From NCBI RefSeq assembly GCF_017591435.1, contig NC_059295.1, positions 41,769,782 to 41,833,781 of the forward strand: a stretch of 64,000 bases of DNA. The letters are read 5' to 3'. Origin of the DNA: Portunus trituberculatus. Lineage: Eukaryota; Arthropoda; Malacostraca; Decapoda; Portunidae. A program made the translations under genes and the position numbers. Numbering within the stretch: the first letter of the stretch is position 1; every line of letters begins with the position of its first letter. Of the stretch, positions 44,700 through 57,060 are shown one piece after another. The notes beneath the pieces were generated by a model that worked only from the letters and a program-made list of their open reading frames with translations, searched no databases and was not told the DNA's origin.

Positions 44700-47528
44700 C
44701 TTACGTATGAGCGGAATGTAATGTATTCCAACATAAATGGAGTGATATCGGGATTTTAGAACTCAACGATTACTTGAGGGACAAGAACCCAGATATTGTG
44801 GGTCTTACTGAAACAAAACTGAGAGAGGAGAAGACCTGATGATGGTTGGAGAAGGAAATATAATGTTTGGAAAAGAAATAGAGTAGGTAAGATGGGAGGA
44901 GGAGTGATGTTGCTGGTTAAAAAGATATAAAGGTGGATCAAGTGAAAGAAGGTATGGGAAAGGCAGAAGTGCTAAAGATCAGAGCAGAAACTAATGAAGG
45001 AAAAAGAGGCACTACATAGTGGTGTACGTACCACCTAAGACAAATGCATGGTCAGTACAGGAATATGAAGAAATGATAAGTGATACAGGAACATGTCTGG
45101 AAGAAATGTTGGGTGGCTGTGAACGAACTATAATGATGGGAGATTTTAATTGTAAAGAGGTGTGTTGGGAGGACTGGTCAATGGAAGGATCAGAGACAAC
45201 ATGGGGAAATACACTATTGACACTGGCAATGGAAAATGTGTTAACTCAGTGGGTCAAAGAAGATACTAGGTTTGGAGGAGAGGGAGCATCGTCAAGACTG
45301 GACTTGGTCTTTAGTACAGAGCCAATGGTCATTGAGGAGATGAGGGTGGAGTGCCCTTTAGCAAAGAGTGATCATGCAGTTTTGGAGTTCAAGGTGATAG
45401 ATGAAGAGAAATCTAGAAGAAATGAAGAATATAAAGTGGGAAGATGGAATTATGCCAAGACAGATTTTGGAAACCTAAAGAAATTCTTTCAAGAGACAAA
45501 TTGGATGAAATTCAAGAGTGCTAAGGGAGCAAATGAAAAGTGGAAGGAATTTATAAAAATATACAAAGAAGGTGAGAAAAATTTGTACCAATAAGACAAC
45601 ATAGAGAAGTTGGAAAGCAGGACTGGTTTAACGATAGATGTGAAAAGGCTAGAACAAGAAAAGAGGATGCATGGAAGAGGTGGAGAAGGAAAAGACGGAT
45701 TAAGCAGTGGGAAAGTTACAAAAGAGCAAGAAATGAATATGTGTTGATTAGAAGAGAAGAAAGAAAGAAACAAGAAAAGGATATAATTGATAAATGTAAA
45801 GACCAACCAAGGCTTTTTACAGACATGTGAACAACAACATCAAAAATAGAGAAAGTATTGAAAGTTTAGAAGTAAATGGAGTATGCAGTGAAGATCCCAG
45901 GAAATGGCAGAGGCTATGAATGGATGCTTTTGGAAGGTATTCACAAAGGAGACTGCTTTTGACAAACCACTGGTAATGGAACAGAAAGGGATTATGAAGG
46001 AGTTTCAAGTAACTGTGGAGGAGATCAAGAATATGATGGGGAGTTTAGAAGTGAGAAAAGCTGTGGGACCTGATGGGGTATCAGGATGGATTTTAAGAGA
46101 ATGCAGGAGCAACTGGCAGAAAAAGTTTGTGAAGTAATTGATGCCTCATTAAGGGAAGGTGTAGTGCCCCAAGACTGGAAAAGAGCTAACATTGTCCCAA
46201 TCTATAAATCAGGTAACAAGAGAGACCCATTGAACTATAGACCAGTGTCACTTACAAGTGTGGTAGCTAAGATGTGTGAGAGGGTGGTGAAGAATAGATG
46301 GACAGACTTCTTGGAGAAAAATGACATACTTTGTGAGTGTCAATTTGGTTTTAGAAAAGGGCGTTCATGCACGACAAACCTGATATGTTACTATTCGAGG
46401 GTGATAGATGTAATACAGGAAAGAGATGGTTGGGCTGATGGAATATATCTGGATTTAAAAAAGGCCTTTGATAAGGTACCACACCGGAGACTGATCTGGA
46501 AACTTGAAATGGTAGGAGGAGTGCATGGCAGTTTACTAAAATGGATGGAAGACTTTTTGGTAGGAAGAGAAATGAGAACAATAATTAAGGACAGACCATC
46601 AGAATGGGGCTTGGTGGAGAGTGGAGTTCCACAGGGATCAGTGTTGGCACCAGTAATGTTCGCGGTCTACATAAATGACATGGTGGATGGGGTGTCCAGT
46701 TATGTGAGCCTATTTGCAGACGATGCAAAATTGTTAAGAAAAGTGAGATGTGACAAAGATTGCGAACTACTCCAGGAAGACTTGGACAGAATATGGAAAT
46801 GGAGCTGTACATGGCAAATGGAGTTCAACACGACAAAATGCAAGAAAATAGAGTTTGGCAAGAGTGAAAGAAGAATCAGGAGTATGTACAAGATAGGAAA
46901 TGAAGACATAAAACCAGTCATGAAGAAAAAGACCTTGGGGTGACAATTACCAATGACCTATCGCCAGAGAGACATATAAACAAAATAATTGGAGAAGTAT
47001 TGAACTTATTGAGGAACATAAGAGTGGCGTTCGTATATTTAGATGAAGAAATGATGAAGAAAATAATTACTGCAATGATAAGACCGAGGCTTGAATATGC
47101 AACAATACAGTGGGCTCCGAACTTAAAGAAACACATAAGGAAACTAGAGAAAGTACAGAGGGCTGCAACAAAAATGGTGCCTGACTTAAGAGATTTGACT
47201 TATGAAGACAGACTGAAAAGAATGCAACTTCCGACCCTGGAAAACAGAAGAGAAAGGGAGACCTGATAGCAATATACAGAGTGATGATTGGCATGGAAAA
47301 ATGGATAGGGAAGATCTGTGTATGTGGAATGAAAGAATGTCGAGAGGGCATGGGAAAAAACTAAAAATGGCCACTTATAGGAGAGATGTGAAAAAATATA
47401 GCTTCCCTCATAGAAGGGTGGAAGCATGGAATAGTTTAGACGTGGAAGTGGTCAACGCAAGGAATATTCATGATTTTAAGAAAAAGCTGGACATTAATAG
47501 ATATGGAGACGGGACAACACGAGCATAG
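44700..47528 (+). pseudogene. LINE M ORF2 (family 3): endonuclease, RT, C-terminal region
   Basis: Endonuclease in two frames: SNINGVIS and ETKLREE near 44730-44830, then 45019-45594 with VYVPPKTNAW, GDFNCKE and AKSDHAVLEF intact. Linker with shifts. RT 46086-46943 (285 residues): NYRPVSLTSVVAKMCERVV, CQFGFRKGRSC, YLDLKKAFDK, GVPQGSVLAP and FADDAKL (46712), all catalytic residues present. C-terminal block 46940-47528 with RRVEAWNSL. The breaks are nearly all single-base and most are shared with LINE Q. Confidence 0.85.
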
Positions 47529-47619
47529 CTCTTTTCCCGTATGTTACAATTAGGTAAATACAATTAGGTAAATACACACAGCTCCTTTCCCGTATGTTAC
47601 AATTAGGTAAATTAGGTAA

Positions 47620-47621
<2 letters not shown>

Positions 47622-47657
<36 letters not shown>
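47622..47657 (+). repeat. (AC)n tract between LINE M and SINE
   Basis: AC run of about 36 bp. Confidence 0.97.
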
Positions 47658-47659
<2 letters not shown>

Positions 47660-47944
47660 CCCGGTAGCTCAGTGGTTAGAGCACTGGCTTCACAAGCCAG
47701 AGGACCGGGTTCGATTCCCCGGGGTGGAGATATTTGGGTGTGTCTCCTTTCACGTGTAGCCCCTGTTCACCTAGCAGTGAGTAGGTACGGGATGTAAATC
47801 GAGGAGTTGTGACCTTGTTGTCCCGGTGTTTGGTGTGTGCCTGGTCTCAGACCTATCCGAAGATCGGAAATAATGAGCTCTGAGCTCGTTCCGTAGGGTA
47901 ACGTCTGGCTGTCTCATCAGAGACTGCAGCAGATCAAACAGTGA

Positions 47945-47947
<3 letters not shown>
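47658..47947 (+). mobile_element. tRNA-derived SINE with AC tail, copy 2 (complete head)
   Basis: GGCCCGGTAGCTCAGTGGTT begins exactly at the end of the AC tract. The cloverleaf-like head has A box, an anticodon stem-loop CTGGC-TTCACAA-GCCAG (CAC in the anticodon position) and B box GGTTCGATTCC. No 3' acceptor strand pairs with the start, so it is a SINE rather than a tRNA gene. The body matches copy 1, ends CAAACAGTGAATT and runs into AC. Confidence 0.88.

Positions 47948-48015
<68 letters not shown>
47948..48015 (+). repeat. (AC)n tail of SINE copy 2
   Basis: AC run of 68 bp. Confidence 0.98.
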
Positions 48016-48018
<3 letters not shown>

Positions 48019-48474
48019 TACAAAAACAACAAATTTTCTAATCTCTCTCTCTCTCTCTTTTTATCCGAAGAGAGAAGCGTCCACTTTCCTCTTCGAAGGT
48101 GATATAGTGACTAAAAAATAGCAGCATAATACAGTACACAAAGACGACAAGTATGACAAGCTTGCACGAGTTTCCAGCTCAGAGGCGGCACTACCACCCG
48201 TATATCATACAGGCGGACTTTTTTAACATCCGGCGCAAAGGGGTTAAAGAAGGGGAGTTGATTTACTTTCCATCTGTTACAACAGGGAAAAATCACACCT
48301 GTCAAAAATGCTAAAAATATTTTTTACATATAAAAACATTTTTTTGTGTTATTCTGAGTACAAACATGTAGTTTTTTTACATGTTATTACCTCTTAGAGC
48401 AAAGTTATTGCATATAAAAAAATTCATGGCAGAATCCGCCGGTAAGAAATACCCCCCAAAGCTCCGATAACACT

Positions 48475-48520
<46 letters not shown>

Positions 48521-49210
48521 GGGCATTTGAATTTGATGTAAAAGTAGACTTGGAGTTTCATGTCAAGAAAATGTGAACTCAGATATATGAAATGATGTGC
48601 AAAACAGGAAAAGAAAAAGAAACCACATATTACAAGTATTGTGGATTTCGATAATAATTGGAATGTGGCAACTCTTATTACCAATAGGATTCACGTGACT
48701 TGGCCGACAAAGCACAGTCTTGTAGAGGCAACCATGGATGACTCATCAACGCATAGCTCGAGGGGAATAGGTTACGTGAGGAGGTTTATGAACGTCGCTG
48801 TGAGGGTTGGTCTCTGTCTCCAAGATCACTATCAGAATCACTACTGGAGTCTTCAGTTTCTTCTGTCTCAATAAAAAAAAATCACTGTCTTAATTTTCAT
48901 CACTCCTCAATGTCATTACCGAGTAACTGATATAACATCACTCAGAGTACTGTTTCCTCCCTCCGGGTCACGGGGTTGCCAGATGTTGCCTCGAAATGGG
49001 AAAAGATGACCTATTGTGAGAGAACATATGTCTCAAGACTCAAGCAGGCGAACAAGAAAAGATGCCAGATACCTCCACTTGCCCTAGAACCAATAGTGAG
49101 GGGGAGAGATTCAAACGTTTAGCGCGGAAAAATCATGATTACATGTACGATCCCCGCCTCTCCGCACGCGACGCTACAATCGTACATATATGATCACCGT
49201 ACTTTAAGGG
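48016..49210 (-). other. Right part of the piggyBac-like element; possible transposase start
   Basis: No long frame. On the minus strand near 48885-48790 one can read IETEETEDSSSDSDSDLGDR, an acidic Ser/Asp/Glu stretch like those near the N-terminus of piggyBac transposases. Such stretches are not specific, so this is only a hint. The rest shows no DDD core. Confidence 0.35.
48476..48518 (+). repeat. (TC)n microsatellite
   Basis: TC run inside the right part of the piggyBac-like element. A shorter TC run is at 48042-48058. Confidence 0.97.
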
Positions 49211-49379
49211 TTAACCACGATAGACGAGGGATCACTACATTTCAACAGTTATTCACTGTCACTCAGTGCCACGGAGTCAAGGTGATCCTCATGGCATGAT
49301 CGTATATGAACACATCTCTCTGAATCTCACTAATTATTTTTCATTCCATCTGGATGCAGGAAAAAGTAACACCCACTTA

Positions 49380-50030
49380 TATTGTGAGTCACCTTGACAA
49401 ATTTAGAGAAGAGTGAACACGTGTGCATGTACACTCTCTCAAGTTTAAATGGATTATTTCTAAATCATAAATTATTTTCACTTGGACAATGAATTATGAA
49501 AATAATGGCATCTACTTACATATTGATCTTACTGAGTGAATCTTACGAAAAAATAATAACATACTGTCTTTCAAAGTTTAAATCCTGATGTATCAAAACG
49601 CTATTTTATTTTTTCCTAACCACGAAATAATAACAAAAAAACAATTAGATTACTTTGACACACACGACAGAATTTAGAGAAAAGTTAAACCATTTCTTTT
49701 CTCAATATTCAAACTACCCTCTGATATTACGCCATTTTTTTCACTTCACTAAGAAAGAAAAAAAATACTAATACATTAACTCACCCGGGCGAATTTACAG
49801 AAAAGAACACAAATTTTCTCTTTTCTAAAATTGAAATCATCCTTGTACATCACACTAAGACTTATTTTCTTTCGCTTATAGATATAAATAAAAAAAACAA
49901 CAATTACTAATACCTTGACTCACCTGGGCGAATTTACAGAAGAGAGGAGAGGTGAGCATTTACCGTTTCCCAAATATATTCGCGCTGTAGCTTCGCCCTT
50001 TTTTCAGGTGACCATCACGCCGGTGCGACT
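49380..50030 (+). repeat. Degenerate tandem repeat, period about 130 bp, four to five units
   Basis: The anchor TGACTCACCYGGGCGAATTT plus ACAGAAAAG recurs at about 49386, 49655 (TTGACACACACGACAGAATT), 49787 and 49916, with a weak one near 49522. The two best units differ at few anchor positions. No coding frame. Confidence 0.72.
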
Positions 50031-50208
50031 CGCCAGGTAAAACTAACACGTAATAACTCGTGCACACGCGCAAGGACACGGGTAAAATAAATTCCGTTCA
50101 ACACAAAATTGAGCGTTTTCTCCTGCCACTCTGCTTGTTCTTACCTTTTTGACACCTGCTTCTGGTAATTACTTCGTCTAAAAGTGGAAACTCAAGCAGG
50201 GAGGAAAC

Positions 50209-50210
<2 letters not shown>

Positions 50211-50249
<39 letters not shown>
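50211..50249 (+). repeat. (GA)n microsatellite
   Basis: GA run of about 39 bp. Confidence 0.97.
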
Positions 50250-50251
<2 letters not shown>

Positions 50252-50609
50252 ATAATGGTATCCATTATAGCAGGCAATAAACGAGTGGAAACAAATATCG
50301 TGGTGAAAGCGTCACATAAGCTAAAAGGGTCACAAGCAGAAGTGGCCAAGTCACCACGAGTCCCCACCATGTCTGCGACGAATCTCATCTGTTTTATTTT
50401 TGTTATTCCATGTAACATTTCACTTTATGCATTACAAAACAATTCTTGCAAAAGAGTAATAAAAATGTTGTTTTGTGAATATAAATGTATATATAAGACA
50501 GTAACACCACCTCGAGAGGTGGTGTTCCCACCAACCTGATAGCAACCTCGTTACCATCCGTCCAAGCATTCATGGATGCCATTTCGCAGCAGGAGGTTGC
50601 TTTGACATT

Positions 50610-50763
50610 GTTAAAGTTTCTTGGATCTAGCTCAGGGAGGGCATGGGAGTAAATGCTGCTGCCTAGCAGGATCGACGGATCGTTCGCACAGTAGGTTTGA
50701 ATACGATTGGGGGCAGCACTGATAGTAGCGAATTCTAGATGATGGCAATCCGGATACGCGGGC

Positions 50764-50840
<77 letters not shown>

Positions 50841-51117
50841 GTGGTACCTCAAGATATGAAAGCTTTTGTATACGAAAATTTAACTTTACAAAATGATATG
50901 CAAAGATTGTTAAAGTTTCTTGGATCCAGCTCCGGGAGGGCTTGGGAGTAAATGTTCCCGCCTAGCGGGATCGAGGGATCGTTCACACGGTAGGTTTGAA
51001 TACAATTAGGGGCAGCACTGATAGTAGCGAATTCTAGATAATGGCAATCCGGGTACCTCAAGATATGAAAGCTTCTGTATACGAAAATATAATTTTACAA
51101 AATTATATGTAAAAAAA
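50610..51117 (+). repeat. Direct repeat of a MITE-terminus block
   Basis: 50610-50760 and 50905-51053 (GTTAAAGTTTCTTGGATC through GGCAATCCGG) are about 150-bp near-copies, and GTACCTCAAGATATGAAAGC with following bases occurs at 50845 and 51053. The arrangement is an unequal tandem duplication or a double insertion. Confidence 0.8.
50766..50837 (+). repeat. (TA)n microsatellite
   Basis: TA run of 72 bp between the end of MITE alpha copy 3 and a Tigger-type terminus. Confidence 0.98.
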
Positions 51118-51237
51118 TTTTCTCTTCATATTACGAAAAATTACTCAGCATATGAAAGATACAAAACGAAACTTGAAATTCCTGCGTGCAGAAAATTTTA
51201 AAATTCTCGCCATTTAAAAGCTGAAAAAAAAAATTAA

Positions 51238-52078
51238 ATACCATATTTTACGGCTTGCAAAACACTGGATCTTGGAAGACACCCTAATATTTGAAAGAAA
51301 TTTCTAAGAAAAAAAAAGTCATTCTCATACAAAAACATTCACCATATACTCGACCACTGAACACAAAAACATAAGAAGCAAGGAGTCTGCAAGACACTAT
51401 TGTTTCAGCACTTATTACAAGTTTGCTGGAGCACTCGCTACAAATTTAAAACTATATCAATAAAAACACCATAGGTAAATACGTATACACAATAAAACAG
51501 TCCATCTCTTCTTGTTTTAATGGCAGGCGACGGCATGTATTGGACGTATTTACATTACGGAATCACCTGTCCAATCGCTGAAACCAAACGTGTCAGTGCT
51601 GCAGTTCGTATTCATTTCATTTTCCAATCATGCTTCACAGGCTTTATCATTGTGAATATAATTCTCAAGTGGAGTTTTGACTCTTGCTTGAATGAGTAAG
51701 CCACTTGGATGTTCTATTAATAAAAGTATAAAGGCACCTGGCATGTGTGTGCGTTCATGTGCATGTACGTATGTGTTTTGCTATGAGACAAGGGAGCTAC
51801 ACGCTGAGTAGGCTGCAGGAAGGATTATGGTATTGGAAATACTTGTAACAGCTAAGTACTGAGTTTACATAATATAAAAGGCTGAATTAAACAGTACTTA
51901 AGCTAATATCATAATGTAATGACTCAACATACAAATCCAGGTTGCTATCAGTCAAGTATCCAAGCTCACTTGTTGGGTGTTGCCTTACAATACAACATTC
52001 ATCTTGGAAGACGCACTAGTATTGTTCAGGGTATTTTTTAGGAAAAAAGTGCGTCTTGTAAGCCATAAAACACAGTAA
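51238..52078 (+). mobile_element. MITE with TTTTACGGCTTGCAA-type ends
   Basis: TACCATATTTTACGGCTTGC at 51238 pairs with the inverse of CTTGTAAGCCATAAAACACA near 52050-52074. Ends of the form CCGTATTTTACGGCTTACAA with AAGACGCAC are common in TA-targeting MITEs. No transposase. Confidence 0.68.
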
Positions 52079-52095
52079 TAATTTTAAGTGTTACT

Positions 52096-52307
52096 TTTTG
52101 TAACCATCCCTGAGAATATTCACAATCATGTTGTAAATCAAGTTCAGCATAGAAAATTTTTGCCTGCGCCATTATCATCTCCCCAGACACAGGGACGTCA
52201 CCAGCGCGCCGAAGCTTAAACTACTATGAGAGCACTGTCTAAATCATTGCTTTTACCCTCCCTAAGTGTTCTACGAACCTCCATGTTCTTCTTGCTCTCA
52301 CACTCAC
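52096..52307 (-). repeat. Left arm of a 212-bp near-perfect inverted repeat
   Basis: Inverse of 52786-52998 with a single mismatch seen (GCGCGCC versus GCGCACC-side at the GGCGCGCCGG site). It encodes on the minus strand the same transposase piece (ESKKNMEVRRTLREGKSN). Confidence 0.9.
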
Positions 52308-52574
52308 TTTCGCTTTCGGACATCACCTCATTCGAAAGGCAAGGTTCCACATTTTCGTATAATTTTTGTATTACAGGTTGAACCTCCTTAATCTGGTATT
52401 CTTTCATCTGGCAACACCTGTAATCCGGCAAAATTTTTGTTTGCCGGAATTTTTTAATTGGCCAGAGTAATTTGGATTCTGGGTCAAATTTGGATCAGTA
52501 CCACGCTGCCGCTCATTGCAAGCACCACCCCCCCGATGCATAAACATTTTTTTCTGTAATATTTGCCCGTAAAC

Positions 52575-53020
52575 ATGGCTTCCAAGCGACTAGGAAGTGA
52601 TAGTGTTGTGTGCGAACCAAAAAAAAAGTGCAAACATATGACAATATCAGTGCAACAGAAAGTGGACCTATTGAGGAAGCTAGATGAAGGTGTTTCAGTG
52701 CGGAGCCTATGCCAACAGTACAACATTGGCTCATCAACTGTCTATGATATAAAAAACCAGAAGAATCAACTTCTCAAGTTTTACAGTGAGTGTGAGAGCA
52801 AGAAGAACATGGAGGTTCGTAGAACACTTAGGGAGGGTAAAAGCAATGATTTAGACAGTGCTCTCATAGTAGTTTAAGCTTCGGCGCGCCGGTGACGTCC
52901 CTGTGTCTGGGGAGATGATAATGGCGCAGGCAAAAATTTTCTATGCTGAACTTGATTTACAACATGATTGTGAATATTCTCAGGGATGGTTACAAAAATT
53001 CAAAACGAGACATGTACATG
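52575..53020 (+). pseudogene. Tigger/jerky-type transposase N-terminal part
   Basis: From ATG 52575: MASKRLGSDSVVCEPKKKCK, then MTISVQQKVDLLRKLDEGVS, VRSLCQQYNIGSSTVYDIKN and QKNQLLKFYS, the CENPB-type helix-turn-helix. KNMEVRRTLREGKSNDLDSA leads into the second helix-turn-helix. A stop follows at 52875-52877 and the continuation is in another frame (GEMIMAQAKIFYAELDLQHD, then CEYSQGWLQKF). The DDE domain is deleted. Confidence 0.85.
52786..52998 (+). repeat. Right arm of the 212-bp inverted repeat
   Basis: Pairs with 52096-52307 across a spacer of about 480 bp. It overlaps the end of the helix-turn-helix coding part. Confidence 0.9.
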
Positions 53021-53444
53021 TACAACTATAATATATCAAAACAATGTTACAGCTACACTTGTATAATGCACGGTAAGTATATAGAGGATGTTTTAGGGAC
53101 CATCTATAGTTCGGAATTTTCCATGGTCCGGCAAGTCTTAGGTCCGGTGGTTGCCGGATTTGGAAGGTTCAACCTGTATTATTTTTCATTTGTTACTGCA
53201 TTATGCTCTAATATCTCCTTCATTTACAGGTATTATCAGTTAGGTTAGGTATAATGAATGATTCAAATGTATTTGGCTCTTATTTCATTCTGGTTTTACC
53301 CTTATAAAATCTAATGTGGTGTTTTTGTAGAGCTTGGAACGAATTAGGCAATTTACATATAAAATGCGACTCATTATACAAAAAAATCAAGATATGAAAG
53401 CCACTCCAGAATGAATTCATTTCGTATCTCAAGGTACCACTGTA

Positions 53445-53464
53445 TACACACACACACACACACT
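53445..53464 (+). repeat. (AC)n tract at the left junction of LINE N
   Basis: Ten AC units following the TA at the end of the Tigger-type element. Confidence 0.95.
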
Positions 53465-55931
<2,467 letters not shown>

Positions 55932-55946
55932 TGTGTGTGTGTGTGT

Positions 55947-55995
<49 letters not shown>
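55932..55995 (+). repeat. (GT)n microsatellite, tail of minus-strand LINE O
   Basis: GT run with one TATG interruption. On the LINE O sense strand it is (AC)n. Confidence 0.97.
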
Positions 55996-55996
<1 letters not shown>

Positions 55997-57037
55997 ACCT
56001 AGTTGTAGTTTTACAGGACCTGGGCTTTACGCTCGTGTGGCCCCATCTTCATATCTACATTTATCCTATTTTTTCTTTAAAACTATGCACTCTTTCCTGA
56101 CACCACTTCCTCATTCAAACTGTTCCAAGTCTCAACACTTCTTTGCGGGAAACTATATTTTTTAACATCTCTCACACATCTTCCCTTCCTCAATTTTTTA
56201 CTAAGCGATCTTGTGCTTCAAATGTCATATTCTTTTCTCAGGATCAGTTTGTCATTATCTACTTGATCCATTCTGTTAATCAATATAAACTTGTATCAGA
56301 TCCCCTCTCTCTCTTCTCTGTTCCAGGGTTGGTAGATCCATAGACTTTAGTCTCTCCTCATATGTCATCCCTTCAAATTCTGGAACCATTCTTGTAGCCA
56401 TTTTTTGTAGTCCCTCCAAATTCCTTGTGTTTCTTTTTATGGGGGTCCACACAATTCCTGCATATTCCAATCTGGGTCTTATAATACTTATCAATTTATT
56501 CATCATTTCTTTGTCCATGTAGTGAAATGCTAATCCAATATTCCTTAGCAAATTAAATATCTGAAAATTCTATGAATATGGCTTACCGGTTAATTGTTTT
56601 CTTCCATCGCCACCGGTTGATTGTTTTCTTCCATCGTCACTCCCAAGTCCTTTTCCTATTTTACTTTCTTCATTTCTACTCCATCTCCCATCAAATAGAT
56701 TCCCACTGGTCATCTTTCACTCTTTCTCATTTCCATGACATGGCTTTTGTCCACATTGGATTCCATTTCCCACTTTTTACTCCATTCCCAGATCTTATTT
56801 AGGTCTTCCTGCAGTATTTCACAATCCTCTTTTTGCTTTATAACTCTGCACAGCTTTGCATCATCCGCAAACAGATTTACATAGCTGTTCACTCCTTCTG
56901 CCATGTCCTTTATATATACATGAAAAAAGTATTGGCGCCAATACTGACCCCTGTGGCACTCCACTTTCTACTGTTCTCCACTTGGACTTCATATCTTTGA
57001 CTACCATCCTTATTTCTCTCCCCCTCAAATAATTTTC
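55996..57037 (-). mobile_element. LINE copy O, family 2, minus strand, 5'-truncated
   Basis: It opens on the plus strand with TTTACCTAGTTGTAGTTTTA, the inverse of the shared terminus, and extends to the RT palm region near 57037 (inverse of ATTATTTGAGGGGGAGAGAA). It is the only (AC)n-type LINE in the window on this strand, and its tail is correspondingly GT. Confidence 0.87.
56020..57030 (-). pseudogene. LINE O ORF2 RT palm and C-terminal region
   Basis: From 57030 downwards: KDMKSKW, GVPQ-type box, FADDAKLCRV at about 56870, EFNVDKSHVM-like thumb, then 56551-56276 with RPRLEYAGIVWTP and LPTLEQRRERGDLI. The last block is at 56250-56030. Several shifts; the GVPQGS box has changed. Confidence 0.78.
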
Positions 57038-57060
57038 ATGAAATCAATTATTAAAGAATA

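Larger units (their letters stand above)
43850..47621 (+). mobile_element. LINE copy M, family 3, truncated in ORF1
   Basis: It begins at GAAAGGTAAAATTGAAAAAC, matching LINE Q from about 61333, without AC repeats on its left. It ends with a duplicated terminus: the CTTTTCCCGTATGTTACAAT plus TAGGTAAATAC block occurs at 47530-47575 and again at 47583-47621, each with two TAGGTAAAT units. AC repeats follow. Confidence 0.87.
43457..49210 (+). mobile_element. piggyBac-like element with TTAA duplication, carrying LINE M and SINE
   Basis: TTAA stands outside both ends (43453-43456 and 49211-49214), and closing the gap gives GGTATCCATTAACCACGATA, the expected Tigger end sequence. The inner ends CCCTTCAATACGGTGA and CCCTTAAAGTACGGTGA (inverse of the right side) form terminal repeats starting with CCC as in piggyBac. 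LINE M and a SINE account for about 4 kb of its 5.75 kb. Own sequence is 43457-43850 and about 48016-49210. Confidence 0.72.
41775..49237 (+). mobile_element. Tigger-like element greatly expanded by nested insertions
   Basis: Left end CAGCGTTCCCTCACTATTTC at 41775 preceded by TA; right end closing CGAGGGATCACTA at 49237. The ends are imperfect inverted copies of the Tigger pattern CAGTGATCCCTCGTTTATCG. Own sequence is about 41775-42007, 42936-43456 and 49211-49237. It includes a transposase N-terminus, then TTCGCGGTTTTTCACCTTTC near the right part. A hAT-like element and a piggyBac-like element are inserted in it. Confidence 0.7.
49240..50765 (+). mobile_element. MITE family alpha, copy 3, split by a repeat block
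   Basis: 49240-49310 and 50255-50765 match consecutive parts of the MITE at 16203-17106 (ACTCAGTGCCACGGAGTC; TATCCATTATAGCAGGCAAT). About 940 bp between them is foreign: the degenerate 130-bp tandem repeats and a GA run. The copy starts at the right end of the Tigger-like element, within its own palindrome. Confidence 0.7.
52374..53176 (+). mobile_element. Tigger element, 803 bp, TA duplication
   Basis: Ends CAGGTTGAACCTCCTTAATC and the inverse, closing GGAAGGTTCAACCTG, with TA on both sides (52372-52373, 53177-53178). It carries a transposase N-terminus and then an internally deleted remainder. Confidence 0.88.
50839..53442 (-). mobile_element. Tigger-type element with nested insertions
   Basis: Ends CAGTGGTACCTCAAGATATG (50839) and the inverse, closing CTCAAGGTACCACTG (53442), followed by TA. 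Same termini as the MITE at 17165-18153. It contains a duplicated 205-bp block (50845-51117), a MITE (51238-52078), a minus-strand transposase piece (52096-52330) and another complete Tigger element (52374-53176). Confidence 0.78.

Noticed and set aside
47658..47730. A functional tRNA gene (anticodon CAC)
   Set aside because: The head has A box, anticodon arm and B box, but no 3' acceptor strand pairs with GGCCCGG, the sequence continues without terminator into a conserved 200-bp body, and a second copy exists at 31022. It is a SINE.
48410..48700. Coding frame on the minus strand with a GA-derived repeat
   Set aside because: Mostly a TC/GA repeat plus unrelated flanks; no recognisable motif.
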